Positions 51,500-61,010 of a DNA stretch of 64,000 bases are shown one piece after another. Location: NCBI RefSeq assembly GCF_900156315.1, contig NZ_FTNI01000002.1, positions 310,001 through 374,000 of the forward strand. Direction: 5' to 3'. This stretch comes from Microbispora rosea. GTDB taxonomy: Bacteria > Actinomycetota > Actinomycetes > Streptosporangiales > Streptosporangiaceae. Both the position numbers and the translations under genes were made by a program. Positions within the stretch are counted from its first letter, which is position 1, and each line of letters starts with the position of its first letter. A model generated the notes under the pieces. The model did no database searches. It was not told the origin of the DNA and saw only the letters and a list, made by a program, of their open reading frames with translations.

Positions 51500-51673
51500 T
51501 TGAAGATCGACGACTGGCTGCTGGACATCCTCGCCTGCCCGGCGTGCAAGTCCCCGCTCCGCGCCGTACCCGACGCGGACGAGCTGGCGTGCACCTCCGA
51601 GTCGTGCGGGCTGGTCTACCCGGTGCGTGACGACATCCCGGTGCTCCTCGTCGACGAGGCACGTAAGGCATGA
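51500..51673 (+). CDS. Trm112 family small zinc-binding protein
   Basis: 57 aa, starting at TTG 51500 with AAGGAG about 9 nt upstream. It begins MKIDDWLLDILACPACKSPL, and a second Cys pair lies in LACTSESCGLVYPV (C-x2-C and C-x4-C). It ends IPVLLVDEARKA. Bacterial Trm112-like proteins are thought to be partners or activators of methyltransferases; the partner here is unknown. It sits 4 bp after manB and overlaps the isomerase gene by ATGA, so it is firmly in the operon. It is easy to miss because of its size and TTG start. Confidence 0.85.
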   Translation: MKIDDWLLDILACPACKSPLRAVPDADELACTSESCGLVYPVRDDIPVLLVDEARKA

Positions 51674-52824
51674 GCGGTGCCGGAGGGGGCCGGTTCGAGC
51701 CCGACCGGCTCGACGACCAGGCATACCTGGTGGAGGGCGACCCCTCCGGCATGCTCCGCTCCGTTGCGTCGTCGGCCGCCCAGGTGCGGGCGGCCTATCG
51801 GTCGGCGGTGGAGAACGGCGTGGCCCGGGTCGGCAGGGACGGCCGCCCCCGCGCGATCGTGGTGGCGGGCATCGGCGCCTCCGCCCTCGTGGGCGACGTG
51901 CTGGAGGCGCTCTGCCGATACGGCGCCCCGGTCCCGGTGGTGACGGTGCGCGGCCACCGGCTGCCCGGCTGGGTCGGCGCCGCCGATCTCGTCATCGCCG
52001 TCTCCCGCTCCGGCAGGACCGAGGAGACCGTCGCCGTCACCGCCGAGGCCGTACGGCGCGGGTGCGCGCTCGTGGGCGCGGGCGCGCCCGACACGCCGCT
52101 GTCGGCGCTGGTCGAGCGGGCGGGCGGGCCGTACGCGCCGGTGGGCGGGGCGACCGGGGTGGCCGGGCAGCCGAGGGCCACGCTGTGGTCGCTCATGGTG
52201 CCGCCGATCCTGGCGGCGGCCGCGCTCGGGCTGGTTTCGGCAGGGGAGAGCGAGTTCGAGTCGGTGGCCAAGCGGCTGGAGGACCTGGCCCATCGGTGCC
52301 GGCCGTCCAGTGAGGCGTTCATCAATCCCGGCAAGACGCTGGCGATGGAACTGGCCGGGACGCTTCCGGTCATCTGGGGCACCTCGCCACTGGCCGCGGC
52401 GGCGGCCCACGGTCTGGCCGGCCGGCTGAGCGAGGACGCGGGCTACCCGGCGATCTGGGGGGAGCTGCCCGAGGCCGCCCACAGCCAGATCGTGACGTTC
52501 GACGGCCCCTTCGCCGGGCGGGACATCTTCGCCGACCCGTTCGCCGACGAGCCGGGCGAAAGCCCGCGCCTGCGCCTGTTCCTGCTGCGTGACGCGGAGG
52601 AGCACCCGCAGGTGACCGGCTCCCGGACGGCCGCCGTACGGCTGGCCGAGGACCGGGGGGTTCCGGTGTCCGAGATTCTGGCCGAGGGGGCGCACCCGCT
52701 GGAGCGGTTCGCCGCCCTGGCCGGCCTGTGCGACTACGCGAGTGTCTACCTCGCTCTCGGGTACGGGATGGACCCGGCATCGGCCATGGCGGCGACGGAA
52801 CTCCAGGCCAGGATTTCCCAATAG
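51670..52824 (+). CDS. SIS-domain bifunctional phosphoglucose/phosphomannose isomerase-like protein
   Basis: 384 aa. Two SIS domains: VVAGIGASALVGDVLEAL and VIAVSRSGRTEETVAV in the first, and LPVIWGTSPLAAAAAHGLAGRLSEDA in the second. The C-terminal PGI/PMI helix region is GAHPLERFAALAGLCDYASVYLALGYGMDP. It interconverts fructose-6-P and mannose- (or glucose-) 6-P and so feeds manB. The catalytic Glu of canonical archaeal PGI/PMI would fall near the NGELPEAAH-like segment, here WGELPEAAHSQ. Confidence 0.85.
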   Translation: MSGAGGGRFEPDRLDDQAYLVEGDPSGMLRSVASSAAQVRAAYRSAVENGVARVGRDGRPRAIVVAGIGASALVGDVLEALCRYGAPVPVVTVRGHRLPGWVGAADLVIAVSRSGRTEETVAVTAEAVRRGCALVGAGAPDTPLSALVERAGGPYAPVGGATGVAGQPRATLWSLMVPPILAAAALGLVSAGESEFESVAKRLEDLAHRCRPSSEAFINPGKTLAMELAGTLPVIWGTSPLAAAAAHGLAGRLSEDAGYPAIWGELPEAAHSQIVTFDGPFAGRDIFADPFADEPGESPRLRLFLLRDAEEHPQVTGSRTAAVRLAEDRGVPVSEILAEGAHPLERFAALAGLCDYASVYLALGYGMDPASAMAATELQARISQ

Positions 52825-52858
52825 GATCGCCTCGGCCGATTGATATGAGGAGTTCATA

Positions 52859-53800
52859 GTGAGTGCGGGTGGCGGTACCAAGGCGATCCTTGCGGCGCTC
52901 GGCGCCAACCTGGCGATCGCCGTGGCGAAGTTCGTGGCGTTCCTGTTCACCGGGTCCTCGTCGATGCTCGCCGAGTCGGTCCACTCGGTGGCCGACTCCG
53001 GCAACCAGGCGCTGCTGATGCTCGGCGGCAAGCGCGCCGCCAAGCGGAGCACCCGTAAGCACCCCTTCGGCTATGGCAGGGAGCGCTACTTCTACGCGTT
53101 CGTGGTGGCCGTGGTGCTGTTCACGATCGGCGCCCTGTTCTCCCTGTACGAGGGCTGGCACAAGATCGCCGACCCGCAGCCAGTGGAGTCGCCGATCTGG
53201 GCCTTCGCGGTGCTGATCTTCGCGATCGTCGCCGAGGGCTTCTCGTTCCGCACGGCCATCAAGGAGTCGAGCGCGATCAAGGGCGACCACTCCTGGGTGG
53301 CGTTCATCCGGAGGGCGAAGGCTCCCGAACTCCCGGTCGTGCTCCTGGAGGACTTCGGCGCGCTGATCGGCCTGGTCTTCGCGCTGTTCGGCGTGACGAT
53401 GGCCGTGGTCACCGGCAACGGCGCCTGGGACGGTGTGGGCAGCCTCGCCATCGGTGTGCTGCTCGCGGTGATCGCGATCATCCTGGCCACCGAGACCAAG
53501 TCGCTGCTGATCGGGGAGAGCGCGACGCCCGAGATGGAGGACAAGATCTGCGCCGCGCTGGAGGCCGCCCCCGAGGTCAGCCGGGTCATCCACCTGCGCA
53601 CCCTCCACCTCGGCCCGGAGGAGCTGCTGGTCGCCGCGAAGATCGCGGTGGAGCACGACGACACCGCCGGAGAGGTGGCGCGGGGCATCGACGAAGCCGA
53701 ACGGCGCATCCGTGAGGCGGTTCCGATGGCCCGGGTGATCTACCTGGAGCCGGACCTCTACCGGGCAGACGCCGCCTCGGGGCAACGTACCGGCGCATAA
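52859..53800 (+). CDS. Cation diffusion facilitator (CDF) metal exporter
   Basis: 313 aa, six membrane helices and a C-terminal cytoplasmic domain. SSSMLAESVHSVADSGNQALL carries the helix II H-x3-D metal site. The helix V partner site is LLEDFGALIGLVFAL (E-D in place of the usual H-x3-D), and HPFGYGRERYFYAF is the conserved loop. It exports divalent metals, probably Zn2+, Co2+ or Mn2+, in exchange for protons. GTG 52859 has GGAG 8 nt upstream. It is 34 bp after the isomerase gene. Confidence 0.88.
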   Translation: MSAGGGTKAILAALGANLAIAVAKFVAFLFTGSSSMLAESVHSVADSGNQALLMLGGKRAAKRSTRKHPFGYGRERYFYAFVVAVVLFTIGALFSLYEGWHKIADPQPVESPIWAFAVLIFAIVAEGFSFRTAIKESSAIKGDHSWVAFIRRAKAPELPVVLLEDFGALIGLVFALFGVTMAVVTGNGAWDGVGSLAIGVLLAVIAIILATETKSLLIGESATPEMEDKICAALEAAPEVSRVIHLRTLHLGPEELLVAAKIAVEHDDTAGEVARGIDEAERRIREAVPMARVIYLEPDLYRADAASGQRTGA

Positions 53801-53930
53801 CTCCCGTTACGGGCAGCTGTATTTCCTCGCGCACCGTGATTGAAATGTGATGCACAGTCACTTCATCGCTGGCGGTACCAGTCGGTAACTTTACTCTCAC
53901 ATTACGGCTGGTTTACCTCGGAGGTGACTC

Positions 53931-54524
53931 ATGATCCAGGGACGCGTGCGGTGGAAACGATTCGCCCTCGTCTTCGTGCCCGCGCTCGCGGTCGCCTCCG
54001 TGCTGGTCGGCGCGACCGCGGAGGGGGCGATCGGCGCGTCGTTCGTGGTCTCGGGTGACACCTTCAAGGTCTCCGCGGACACGCTGCAGGGCCAGGGCTT
54101 CGTCCAGTACGGCAGCACGGTCGAGAACAAGAAGGGCCAGAAGATCCCGGTCGCCGTCTCCGGCATCCGGAAGGCCACCCTGACCAACATGTGCCAGACG
54201 GTGCTGGTGAAGTCGCCCGTCGGCGCCGTGACCATCCGGATCACCGCCGGCACGGGCAAGGAACCGGTGACCGCCGAGAACATGATCGTCGACGCCACCC
54301 AGATCGAGGGCAACGCGGTCTTCACGAAGCTGGAGGCAGGCCGCGACGCGAGCTCGCTCGACCAGGTGCCCGACGGCCAGGGCGCGGCGGGCATGTTCGG
54401 CCAGCAGGCCGCCGCGGTCACCATCAAGGACTTCCGGCAGGTCTCCTGGGCGGTCAACGCGGCCACGTTCAAGCTGCCCGGGCTGAAGCTCGCCGTGGAG
54501 CCGGGCGAGCACGAGTGCTTCTGA
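53931..54524 (+). CDS. DUF6230 family secreted/membrane-associated protein
   Basis: 197 aa. One N-terminal hydrophobic segment (FALVFVPALAVASVLVGATAEG) acts as signal or anchor, and the rest is beta-rich (FVVSGDTFKVSADTLQGQGFVQYG). The family has been mis-annotated as cholesterol esterase, but no catalytic triad is visible. GGAGG is 5 nt before ATG 53931. The next gene (DUF6114) begins on the last base of its stop (TGATG), the usual pairing in actinomycetes. Confidence 0.8.
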   Translation: MIQGRVRWKRFALVFVPALAVASVLVGATAEGAIGASFVVSGDTFKVSADTLQGQGFVQYGSTVENKKGQKIPVAVSGIRKATLTNMCQTVLVKSPVGAVTIRITAGTGKEPVTAENMIVDATQIEGNAVFTKLEAGRDASSLDQVPDGQGAAGMFGQQAAAVTIKDFRQVSWAVNAATFKLPGLKLAVEPGEHECF

Positions 54525-55912
54525 TGGAGCGGCCGGTGAAATGGCGGCGGTCGCGGCCGTTCTGGGGCGGCCTGCTCGTGCTCGCGGCCGGCCTGGAGTT
54601 GCTGAGCATCCCGTTCGCGACCCAGGCCCTGCCGCTCGTCATCCAGTCGGGCACGGTCGGCGCCACCTATCTGATCGCGCTGGTGCTGATCATCCTGGGC
54701 CTGATGGTCTGGCTACAGCCCGGCCAGCGGGCCTTCCTCGGCGTGGTCGCCGTACTGGTCTCGATCGCGTCGTTCGTCTACGCCAACCTGGGCGGTTTCC
54801 TGATCGGCATGCTGCTCGGCCTGGTCGGAGGCGCGCTCGCGGTCGCCTGGACGCCCGCGGCGACCACCGAGGGCGGCGCGGCGCCGATCGAGCCCGCCGC
54901 GCGGCGCGCGCCGGGGGAAGGGGGCATCACCTTCACCGAGCGGCGGGTGGTCAGCGGCGACGAGCGCCTGGAGGCCACGCGGCCTCAGCAGCCCGCCGAA
55001 CCGGTGGACGAGAACCCGCGCATCCTGGTCGCCCGGGTCCGGCGCGACGCCGATCCCGGCGCCCCTGGTTCTGATGAGGGCCCTGACGGCGGTACTGACG
55101 GCGGTACTGATGACGGCCCTGACGACGGTCCCGGCGACGGTGGCGTACGGCCGGACGGCGGCGGGCGCGGAGACACCGGTCCGGGGCCGGGTCCGGCGGC
55201 CAGGGCGCTGGCCATCGCCGTGCTGCCCGTCATCCTGGCGGCCGGGACGGGTCTGGCGCGGGAGGACCCGGGAACGGGCGGGCAGAGCGGCTCCCTCCTG
55301 CCCGGTGTCGTCCCGAGCGCCGTCCCCAGCGGCCTGTCCGACGTCCTCGACGGCGTCCTTCCCAGCGCACGGCCCAGCGCGCTGCCCACGGATTTGAAGG
55401 ACGCCGTCGGGTCCCTCACCGGTAGGAAGAGCCCCTCGCCGTCGCCCGGGGAGGACGGCGAGGACGAGCCGGGGGTCTCCTCCCGGCCGGGAGCGGTGAG
55501 GGTCGCGACCGAGACGGCCGCCGTCCGCGCGCCCTCGCTGACCATGACCGGGATGAAGTTCACCGGCGTGGTCGAGATGCCCACCGCGACCGGCACGGTC
55601 AAGATGCTCCGTTTCACCATGGACAAGGCCGTGCTGGAGCAGCCCCAGCAGACCATGGGCCCGGCGACGCTGACCGGCAGCACGTTCACCTTCGAGGGCA
55701 ACGTGGTGATCTGCACCACGAAGATGACCGCCAAACTCCTCGGCGTGCCTCAGGAGTTCACGGCGGAGCACCCGAACCTTCTGGTCAGGGCACTCAAACT
55801 GGTGCCGTCCCTGAACGTCCCGCTGACGATGACCGACATCGTCAGCGAGCAGCCGTACGTCACCGCCGACTCCCTGCGGGCGGACGACCTGCGCCTCGTG
55901 GTGGGCGCCTGA
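54524..55912 (+). CDS. DUF6114-type membrane protein with long linker and extra C-terminal beta domain
   Basis: 462 aa. About 4 helices lie within residues 12-105 (PFWGGLLVLAAGLELLSIP, GATYLIALVLIILGLMVWL), as in DUF6114. A G/D-rich linker (PDGGTDGGTDDGPDDGPGDGG) follows, then a further hydrophobic stretch (ALAIAVLPVILAAGTGLA), a Ser/Pro region, and a C-terminal domain (about 320-462). That domain resembles the DUF6230 fold in pattern (MTGMKFTGVVEMPTATGTVKMLRFTM). Translation is coupled to the DUF6230 gene. Function unknown. Confidence 0.75.
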   Translation: MERPVKWRRSRPFWGGLLVLAAGLELLSIPFATQALPLVIQSGTVGATYLIALVLIILGLMVWLQPGQRAFLGVVAVLVSIASFVYANLGGFLIGMLLGLVGGALAVAWTPAATTEGGAAPIEPAARRAPGEGGITFTERRVVSGDERLEATRPQQPAEPVDENPRILVARVRRDADPGAPGSDEGPDGGTDGGTDDGPDDGPGDGGVRPDGGGRGDTGPGPGPAARALAIAVLPVILAAGTGLAREDPGTGGQSGSLLPGVVPSAVPSGLSDVLDGVLPSARPSALPTDLKDAVGSLTGRKSPSPSPGEDGEDEPGVSSRPGAVRVATETAAVRAPSLTMTGMKFTGVVEMPTATGTVKMLRFTMDKAVLEQPQQTMGPATLTGSTFTFEGNVVICTTKMTAKLLGVPQEFTAEHPNLLVRALKLVPSLNVPLTMTDIVSEQPYVTADSLRADDLRLVVGA

Positions 55913-55928
55913 TCCCTGGGCGCCCGAC

Positions 55929-56261
55929 TCACCGGTGCCGCAGCAGCCGAAGGGCCTTCTCCTTCTCGAAGTCCAGTGCCCGGCGCGGCGCCTGGATACG
56001 ACCGATGCGCACGCCGAGATCGCGTACGGCCTGGGCCACCGCGGGCTCGGACAGCGCCCGGAGCGCGAAGGCCAGTTCGGCCGGCGAGACGTCGAACCGC
56101 CGCTCCAGCTCCGTCGCCTGGCGCACCGCCTCCAGTTCGTCGGGCCCGAAGCGTCGATGGGCGCCCTTGTCCCGTACGGGCGGCAGCAGGCCGAGAGCCT
56201 CCCGGTAGCGCAACATCCGGGGGGACATGCCGAGCCGCTTTGCCGCCTCGGTGATGCGCAT
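55929..56261 (-). CDS. MerR-family transcriptional regulator
   Basis: 110 aa. MRITEAAKRLGMSPRMLRYREALGLLPPVRDKGAHRRF is a MerR winged HTH with the Y-R-E/L-x-L-L-P pattern, followed by a short dimerisation helix. There is no effector domain or Cys set for metal sensing. ATG 56261 has GGAGG 6 nt upstream. It is divergent from ahcY across 173 bp and may regulate itself or ahcY; this is inferred from position only. Confidence 0.85.
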   Translation of the reverse strand: MRITEAAKRLGMSPRMLRYREALGLLPPVRDKGAHRRFGPDELEAVRQATELERRFDVSPAELAFALRALSEPAVAQAVRDLGVRIGRIQAPRRALDFEKEKALRLLRHR

Positions 56262-56434
56262 CGTGCCTCCGGTCCCCTCCCCGTTCCTGGGGTCCACGCT
56301 AGACAGTCCAGCGGCCCTCCGGCACCCGTCGGCGAGGGAATCTCACATTCTTGTGTCAGGTTCGCGGGCCTGCGTATGCGCTCCTGCGTTCGCGCCGCCT
56401 AAACTCGCACCGACGGACAACGGAGGAGACACTC

Positions 56435-57862
<1,428 letters not shown>

Positions 57863-57923
57863 CCGCGACTCGTACGACGGGGGCGTGGGCCCGGCCCGCG
57901 CCCCTCGTCAGGAGGCAGACGGC

Positions 57924-59180
57924 GTGATTCAGCCGGACATCACGGCGGACATCGCGGAGGCCGGAGAGCGGCGCATCGAGTGGGCCGCCCGGTCGATGCC
58001 GGTCCTCCAGGCGATCGGCGCCGGGTTCGGCGCCGATCGGCCGCTCGACGGAATGCGCATCGCCGCCTGCATGCACGTGACCGCCGAGACGGCGGTGCTT
58101 CTCGGGGCGCTGCAGCAGGGTGGTGCCCGAATCGCCCTGGCCGCGTCCAACCCGCTGTCCACCCAGGACGACGTGGCCGAGGCGCTGAGAACGTACGGCA
58201 TCGCCGTGCACGCTCGCGCGGGGGTGGACAAGGCGACCTACTACCGCCACATCCACCAGGCGCTCGACATCGCGCCACACGTCGTGCTCGACGACGGATG
58301 CGACCTCGTCAACACCCTGCACACCGAGCGGGTCGAACTCCTCGACGGCGTGATCGGCGGCTGCGAGGCGACCACGACCGGGATCATCCGGCTGCGCCAG
58401 ATGGCCTCGGAGAACGCGCTCCGCTTCCCGATGGTCGCGGTGAACGACACCCGGACCAAGCGGATGTTCGACAACCGTTACGGCACCGGCCAGTCGACGC
58501 TCGACGGCATCATGCGGGCCACGAATGTCCTGCTCGCGGGCCGCACCGTGGTTGTGGCGGGCTTCGGCTTCTGTGGCCGGGGTGTCGCTGAGCGGGCCAA
58601 GGGCCTCGGCGCGCGGGTCGTCGTCACCGAGATCGATCCGGTCAAGGCCCTCGACGCCGCACTGCAGGGCTACGACGTACGGCCGATGAGCCTGGCCGCC
58701 GAGACCGGCGACGTGTTCGTGACCGTCACCGGCAACCGCGACGTCATCCGTGCCGAGCACCTGGCCGTGATGAAAGACGGTGCGATCCTCGCGAACGCGG
58801 GCCACTTCGACGTCGAGATCGACGTACGGGCCCTGGAGGAGATGGCGCGCGAGGTGCGCTTCGGGATCCGGCCCAACACCGATGAGTATGTCCTGGAGGA
58901 CGGCCGCAGGCTGCTGCTGCTCGCCGAGGGGCGCCTGGTCAACCTGACCGCCGCCGAGGGACACCCGGCCGCGGTGATGGACATGTCGTTCTCCGCCCAG
59001 GCGCTCGCCGTCGCCTGGCTGGTCCGCGAGTCGGCCCAGATGGATCCCGGCGTGTACGACGTCCCGGCCGACATCGACGCCGAGGTGGCCCGCCTGAAGC
59101 TCGCCGCCGCCGGGATCTCGATCGACGCGCTCACCGGCGATCAGGAGGAGTATCTCCACTCCTGGCGCATCGGCTCCTAG
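57924..59180 (+). CDS. Second adenosylhomocysteinase-like protein, archaeal/short type
   Basis: 418 aa. Same family as its neighbour but clearly another branch: the catalytic segment is NDTRTKRMFDNRYGTGQST, lacking the Cys of the canonical enzyme. The NAD loop is VVVAGFGFCGRGVAERAKGLGA, and the protein ends EYLHSWRIGS without the K/Y C-terminal clasp. These traits fit archaeal/thermophile AhcY and S-inosylhomocysteine hydrolases. It may act on a related thioether nucleoside such as S-inosylhomocysteine or a methylthioadenosine derivative. GTG 57924 with AGGAGG 8 nt upstream. Probably co-transcribed with ahcY. Confidence 0.88.
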   Translation: MIQPDITADIAEAGERRIEWAARSMPVLQAIGAGFGADRPLDGMRIAACMHVTAETAVLLGALQQGGARIALAASNPLSTQDDVAEALRTYGIAVHARAGVDKATYYRHIHQALDIAPHVVLDDGCDLVNTLHTERVELLDGVIGGCEATTTGIIRLRQMASENALRFPMVAVNDTRTKRMFDNRYGTGQSTLDGIMRATNVLLAGRTVVVAGFGFCGRGVAERAKGLGARVVVTEIDPVKALDAALQGYDVRPMSLAAETGDVFVTVTGNRDVIRAEHLAVMKDGAILANAGHFDVEIDVRALEEMAREVRFGIRPNTDEYVLEDGRRLLLLAEGRLVNLTAAEGHPAAVMDMSFSAQALAVAWLVRESAQMDPGVYDVPADIDAEVARLKLAAAGISIDALTGDQEEYLHSWRIGS

Positions 59181-59566
59181 GCATCCGTCAGCCGGTCGAT
59201 CGTCTCCCGGATCCAGCGGATCTCCGTACGGCTGGTGGCGGTGGCGATGGTGAGCAGGCCCTTGCGGAACGGGTCGTCGAAGTCCTCGGCACGCAACGGC
59301 CGGCCGGCGTCCCAGAAGAAGCTGGCGGGCTCGGTCAGGAACGCCAGCCTGCGCCGCAGGACCGCCGCCTGTTCGGCGGGATCGCCGAGATGGCGCAGGA
59401 ACGCCAGCACCGTGAACCAGCGGTTCTCGTCGGTGATGAAGAGCTCGTCGGGCTCTCGCAGGCGGCGCAGCAGTTCGGTCCGGCCGTCCGGCGTCAGGAT
59501 GAGGACGTGCCGCGGCGCCGCGGCTGATCCCGGACGGGTCTCACGAGTGAGCAGACCGGCTCGTCC
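59177..59566 (-). pseudogene. Truncated PadR-family regulator (N-terminal HTH missing)
   Basis: About 130 codons encode the wing and C-terminal dimerisation part of a PadR protein (GLLTRETR..RHVLILTPDGRTELLRRL, then FITDENRWFTVLAFLRHLGDPAEQ..RTEIRWIRETIDRL). Upstream of about 59566 the frame turns into antisense of a hydrolase, so the recognition helices and the start are absent. It should be non-functional. It overlaps the end of the archaeal-type AhcY gene by 4 bp. Confidence 0.65.
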
Positions 59567-60080
59567 GCTGATCCGGGCGCAGGCCGTCCCGGCCGACGTC
59601 GTCGCGCACAGCATGGGCGGAGGTGTCGCCATCCTCTTGGCCGACCGGCATCCGCATCTGGTGGAGCGGCTGGTCCTGGTCGACAGCCACCTCGACCGGT
59701 ACACGTACGATCCGGCGTCGGCCTCCTGCATGATGGCCGGCTACAGCGAGGAGGAGTTCCTCGCCGAGGGGTGGGAGCACGTGCTGGACCTGGCCGGGCC
59801 ACACTGGGCGGCCACCATGCGGCTGGCCGGGAGGCACGCGCTCCATCGTTCGGCGGTCGACATGCGCGACGACACGCGGCCCCTCATGCGCGAGACCCTG
59901 CTGGGCCTGCGGATCCCCCGTACGGTGTTGTACGCGGCCGCCAACGGCCCGTTGCCCGGCGAAACCGAACTCGCCGCCGGCGGCGTGCGGATCGTGCCCG
60001 TCCCCGACTGCGGCCACAACATCATGATCGACAACGTCGGCGGGTTCGCCGAGGCCGTCGCGGCGGCGCTGGCCCGCTGA
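59567..60080 (+). pseudogene. Truncated alpha/beta-hydrolase (N-terminal third missing)
   Basis: From about 59567 the plus strand encodes ADVVAHSMGGGVAILLADRHPHLV (nucleophile elbow A-H-S-M-G-G), then VERLVLVDSHLDRY, and ends with the catalytic-His region VPDCGHNIMIDNVGGFAEAV. The first 90-100 residues with the oxyanion-hole motif are missing, and there is no suitable start; the frame continues upstream only as antisense of the PadR remnant. It meets the PadR remnant head-to-head at a deletion point. Confidence 0.65.
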
Positions 60081-60099
60081 TCGGGTGGCCGACGTGAGG

Positions 60100-60837
60100 T
60101 CAGGCGCCCTGCATTTCACGCATCCGCCGGATCTCGGCGGTCTGTTCGGCGATCACGTCCGTGGCCCACTGCTCGACGGTGAGGTGCGAGCCCTCGGTGA
60201 GCGCCGTGGTGGCCATCGTGATCGCGCCTTCGTGATGGGCGACCATCATCTGGAGGAACAGGCTGTCGAACGTGGCGCCGGAGGCCGCCCTGAGCGCCTC
60301 CATCTGCTCCGGGGTGGCCATGCCCGGCATGTCGCTGTGATCGGCGTGATGGTCGGGCCGGGGGAGGTGTTCCCGGTCGAGCCAGGACGTCATGACGCGG
60401 ATCTCCGGCTCCTGCACGTCGTGGATGCGGGCCGCGAGCGCCTTCAGCTTGGCGGAGGAGGCGTGCGAGGGAGCCAGGGCCGCCATGTCCAGCGCCTGCC
60501 GGTGATGGACGATCATGTCCTGGACATACCGCACGTCGGCCGCGTTGACGGTGGGGGAGGGGACCGCGGTGGCGGCCTCGGCGGGGCTGAGGGTCCTGGC
60601 CTCCTCGCCGGGCCGGCCGGGCGCGATCACGGGGGCGGTCGAGACGGGAGCACTCTCGCGTACGTCCTCCGCGCAGGCGGTGAGGAAGCAAACGCCGAGG
60701 AGGACTGCGACACCGGCCACAAAGACGTGCCCGAGCCGCGCCCTGCCGTCCTGTGCGCTTCGCGCCCTGCCGTTCCGCGCGATTCGCGCCCTGCCATCCC
60801 GCGCAAAGCGCTCGCTGCCGTCCTGCGCGCTTCGCAC
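60100..60837 (-). CDS. DUF305 family lipoprotein with N-terminal 8-residue repeats
   Basis: 245 aa. After a repeat-rich basic head (residues about 2-33), a lipoprotein signal follows (VAGVAVLLGVCFLTAC, Cys about 55). The DUF305 domain has two His-rich helices, VQDMIVHHRQALDMAAL and LQMMVAHHEGAITMATTAL, a pattern consistent with metal binding. GTG 60837 is supported by GGGAGG 5 nt upstream. It is divergent from the LVIVD protein gene, a pairing seen in other actinomycetes by my recollection. Likely on the outer face of the membrane. Confidence 0.82.
   Translation of the reverse strand: MRSAQDGSERFARDGRARIARNGRARSAQDGRARLGHVFVAGVAVLLGVCFLTACAEDVRESAPVSTAPVIAPGRPGEEARTLSPAEAATAVPSPTVNAADVRYVQDMIVHHRQALDMAALAPSHASSAKLKALAARIHDVQEPEIRVMTSWLDREHLPRPDHHADHSDMPGMATPEQMEALRAASGATFDSLFLQMMVAHHEGAITMATTALTEGSHLTVEQWATDVIAEQTAEIRRMREMQGA
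60737..60832 (-). repeat. 24-bp tandem repeat, four copies, at the start of the DUF305 gene
   Basis: Units begin at 60737, 60761, 60785 and 60809 (consensus CGCGCCCTGCCGTCCTGCGC plus four bases), with a partial fifth. They encode an 8-residue unit (R-x-A-x-D/N-G-R-A) between the start codon and the lipoprotein signal. Copy number is likely to vary between strains. Confidence 0.75.
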
Positions 60838-60924
60838 CCCTGCCTCCCTGTCGCGGAGCGTACCGAGATCACGACGCTAACCCGGCAGGTACGGGAGGAC
60901 AAAGGGCGACATGTGCCAGTTTTA

Positions 60925-60938
60925 TTGACAGGTTGACA
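60925..60938 (+). promoter_or_regulatory. Doubled TTGACA element upstream of the LVIVD gene
   Basis: TTGACAGG is immediately followed by TTGACAGC, giving two perfect -35 hexamers 8 bp apart. No convincing -10 occurs 16-18 bp downstream, so this may be a regulator site instead of a promoter. Confidence 0.3.
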
Positions 60939-61010
60939 GCTAGCGGAACCCTCCAGTCAGAAGTGACGATCTGATCATTTATGCCCCCTTTATAGGAGGA
61001 GGACAGCAAG

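Noticed and set aside
53847..53861. Crp-like site before the DUF6230 gene
   Set aside because: GTGA and TCAC are 7 nt apart, not 6, and the outer bases do not match; geometry is wrong for Crp.
56262..56434. SAH riboswitch upstream of ahcY
   Set aside because: I could not find the conserved core or a pseudoknot-like pairing; the region looks like ordinary promoters for the divergent MerR gene and ahcY.
59235..60080. Complete 281-residue hydrolase starting at 59235
   Set aside because: The first 110 residues are antisense of the PadR remnant and carry no hydrolase motifs, so the true product lacks its N-terminus.
60945..60972. ECF (SigE-like) promoter GGAAC...TCT before the LVIVD gene
   Set aside because: The spacer is 20 nt, longer than the 16-17 nt such promoters need.
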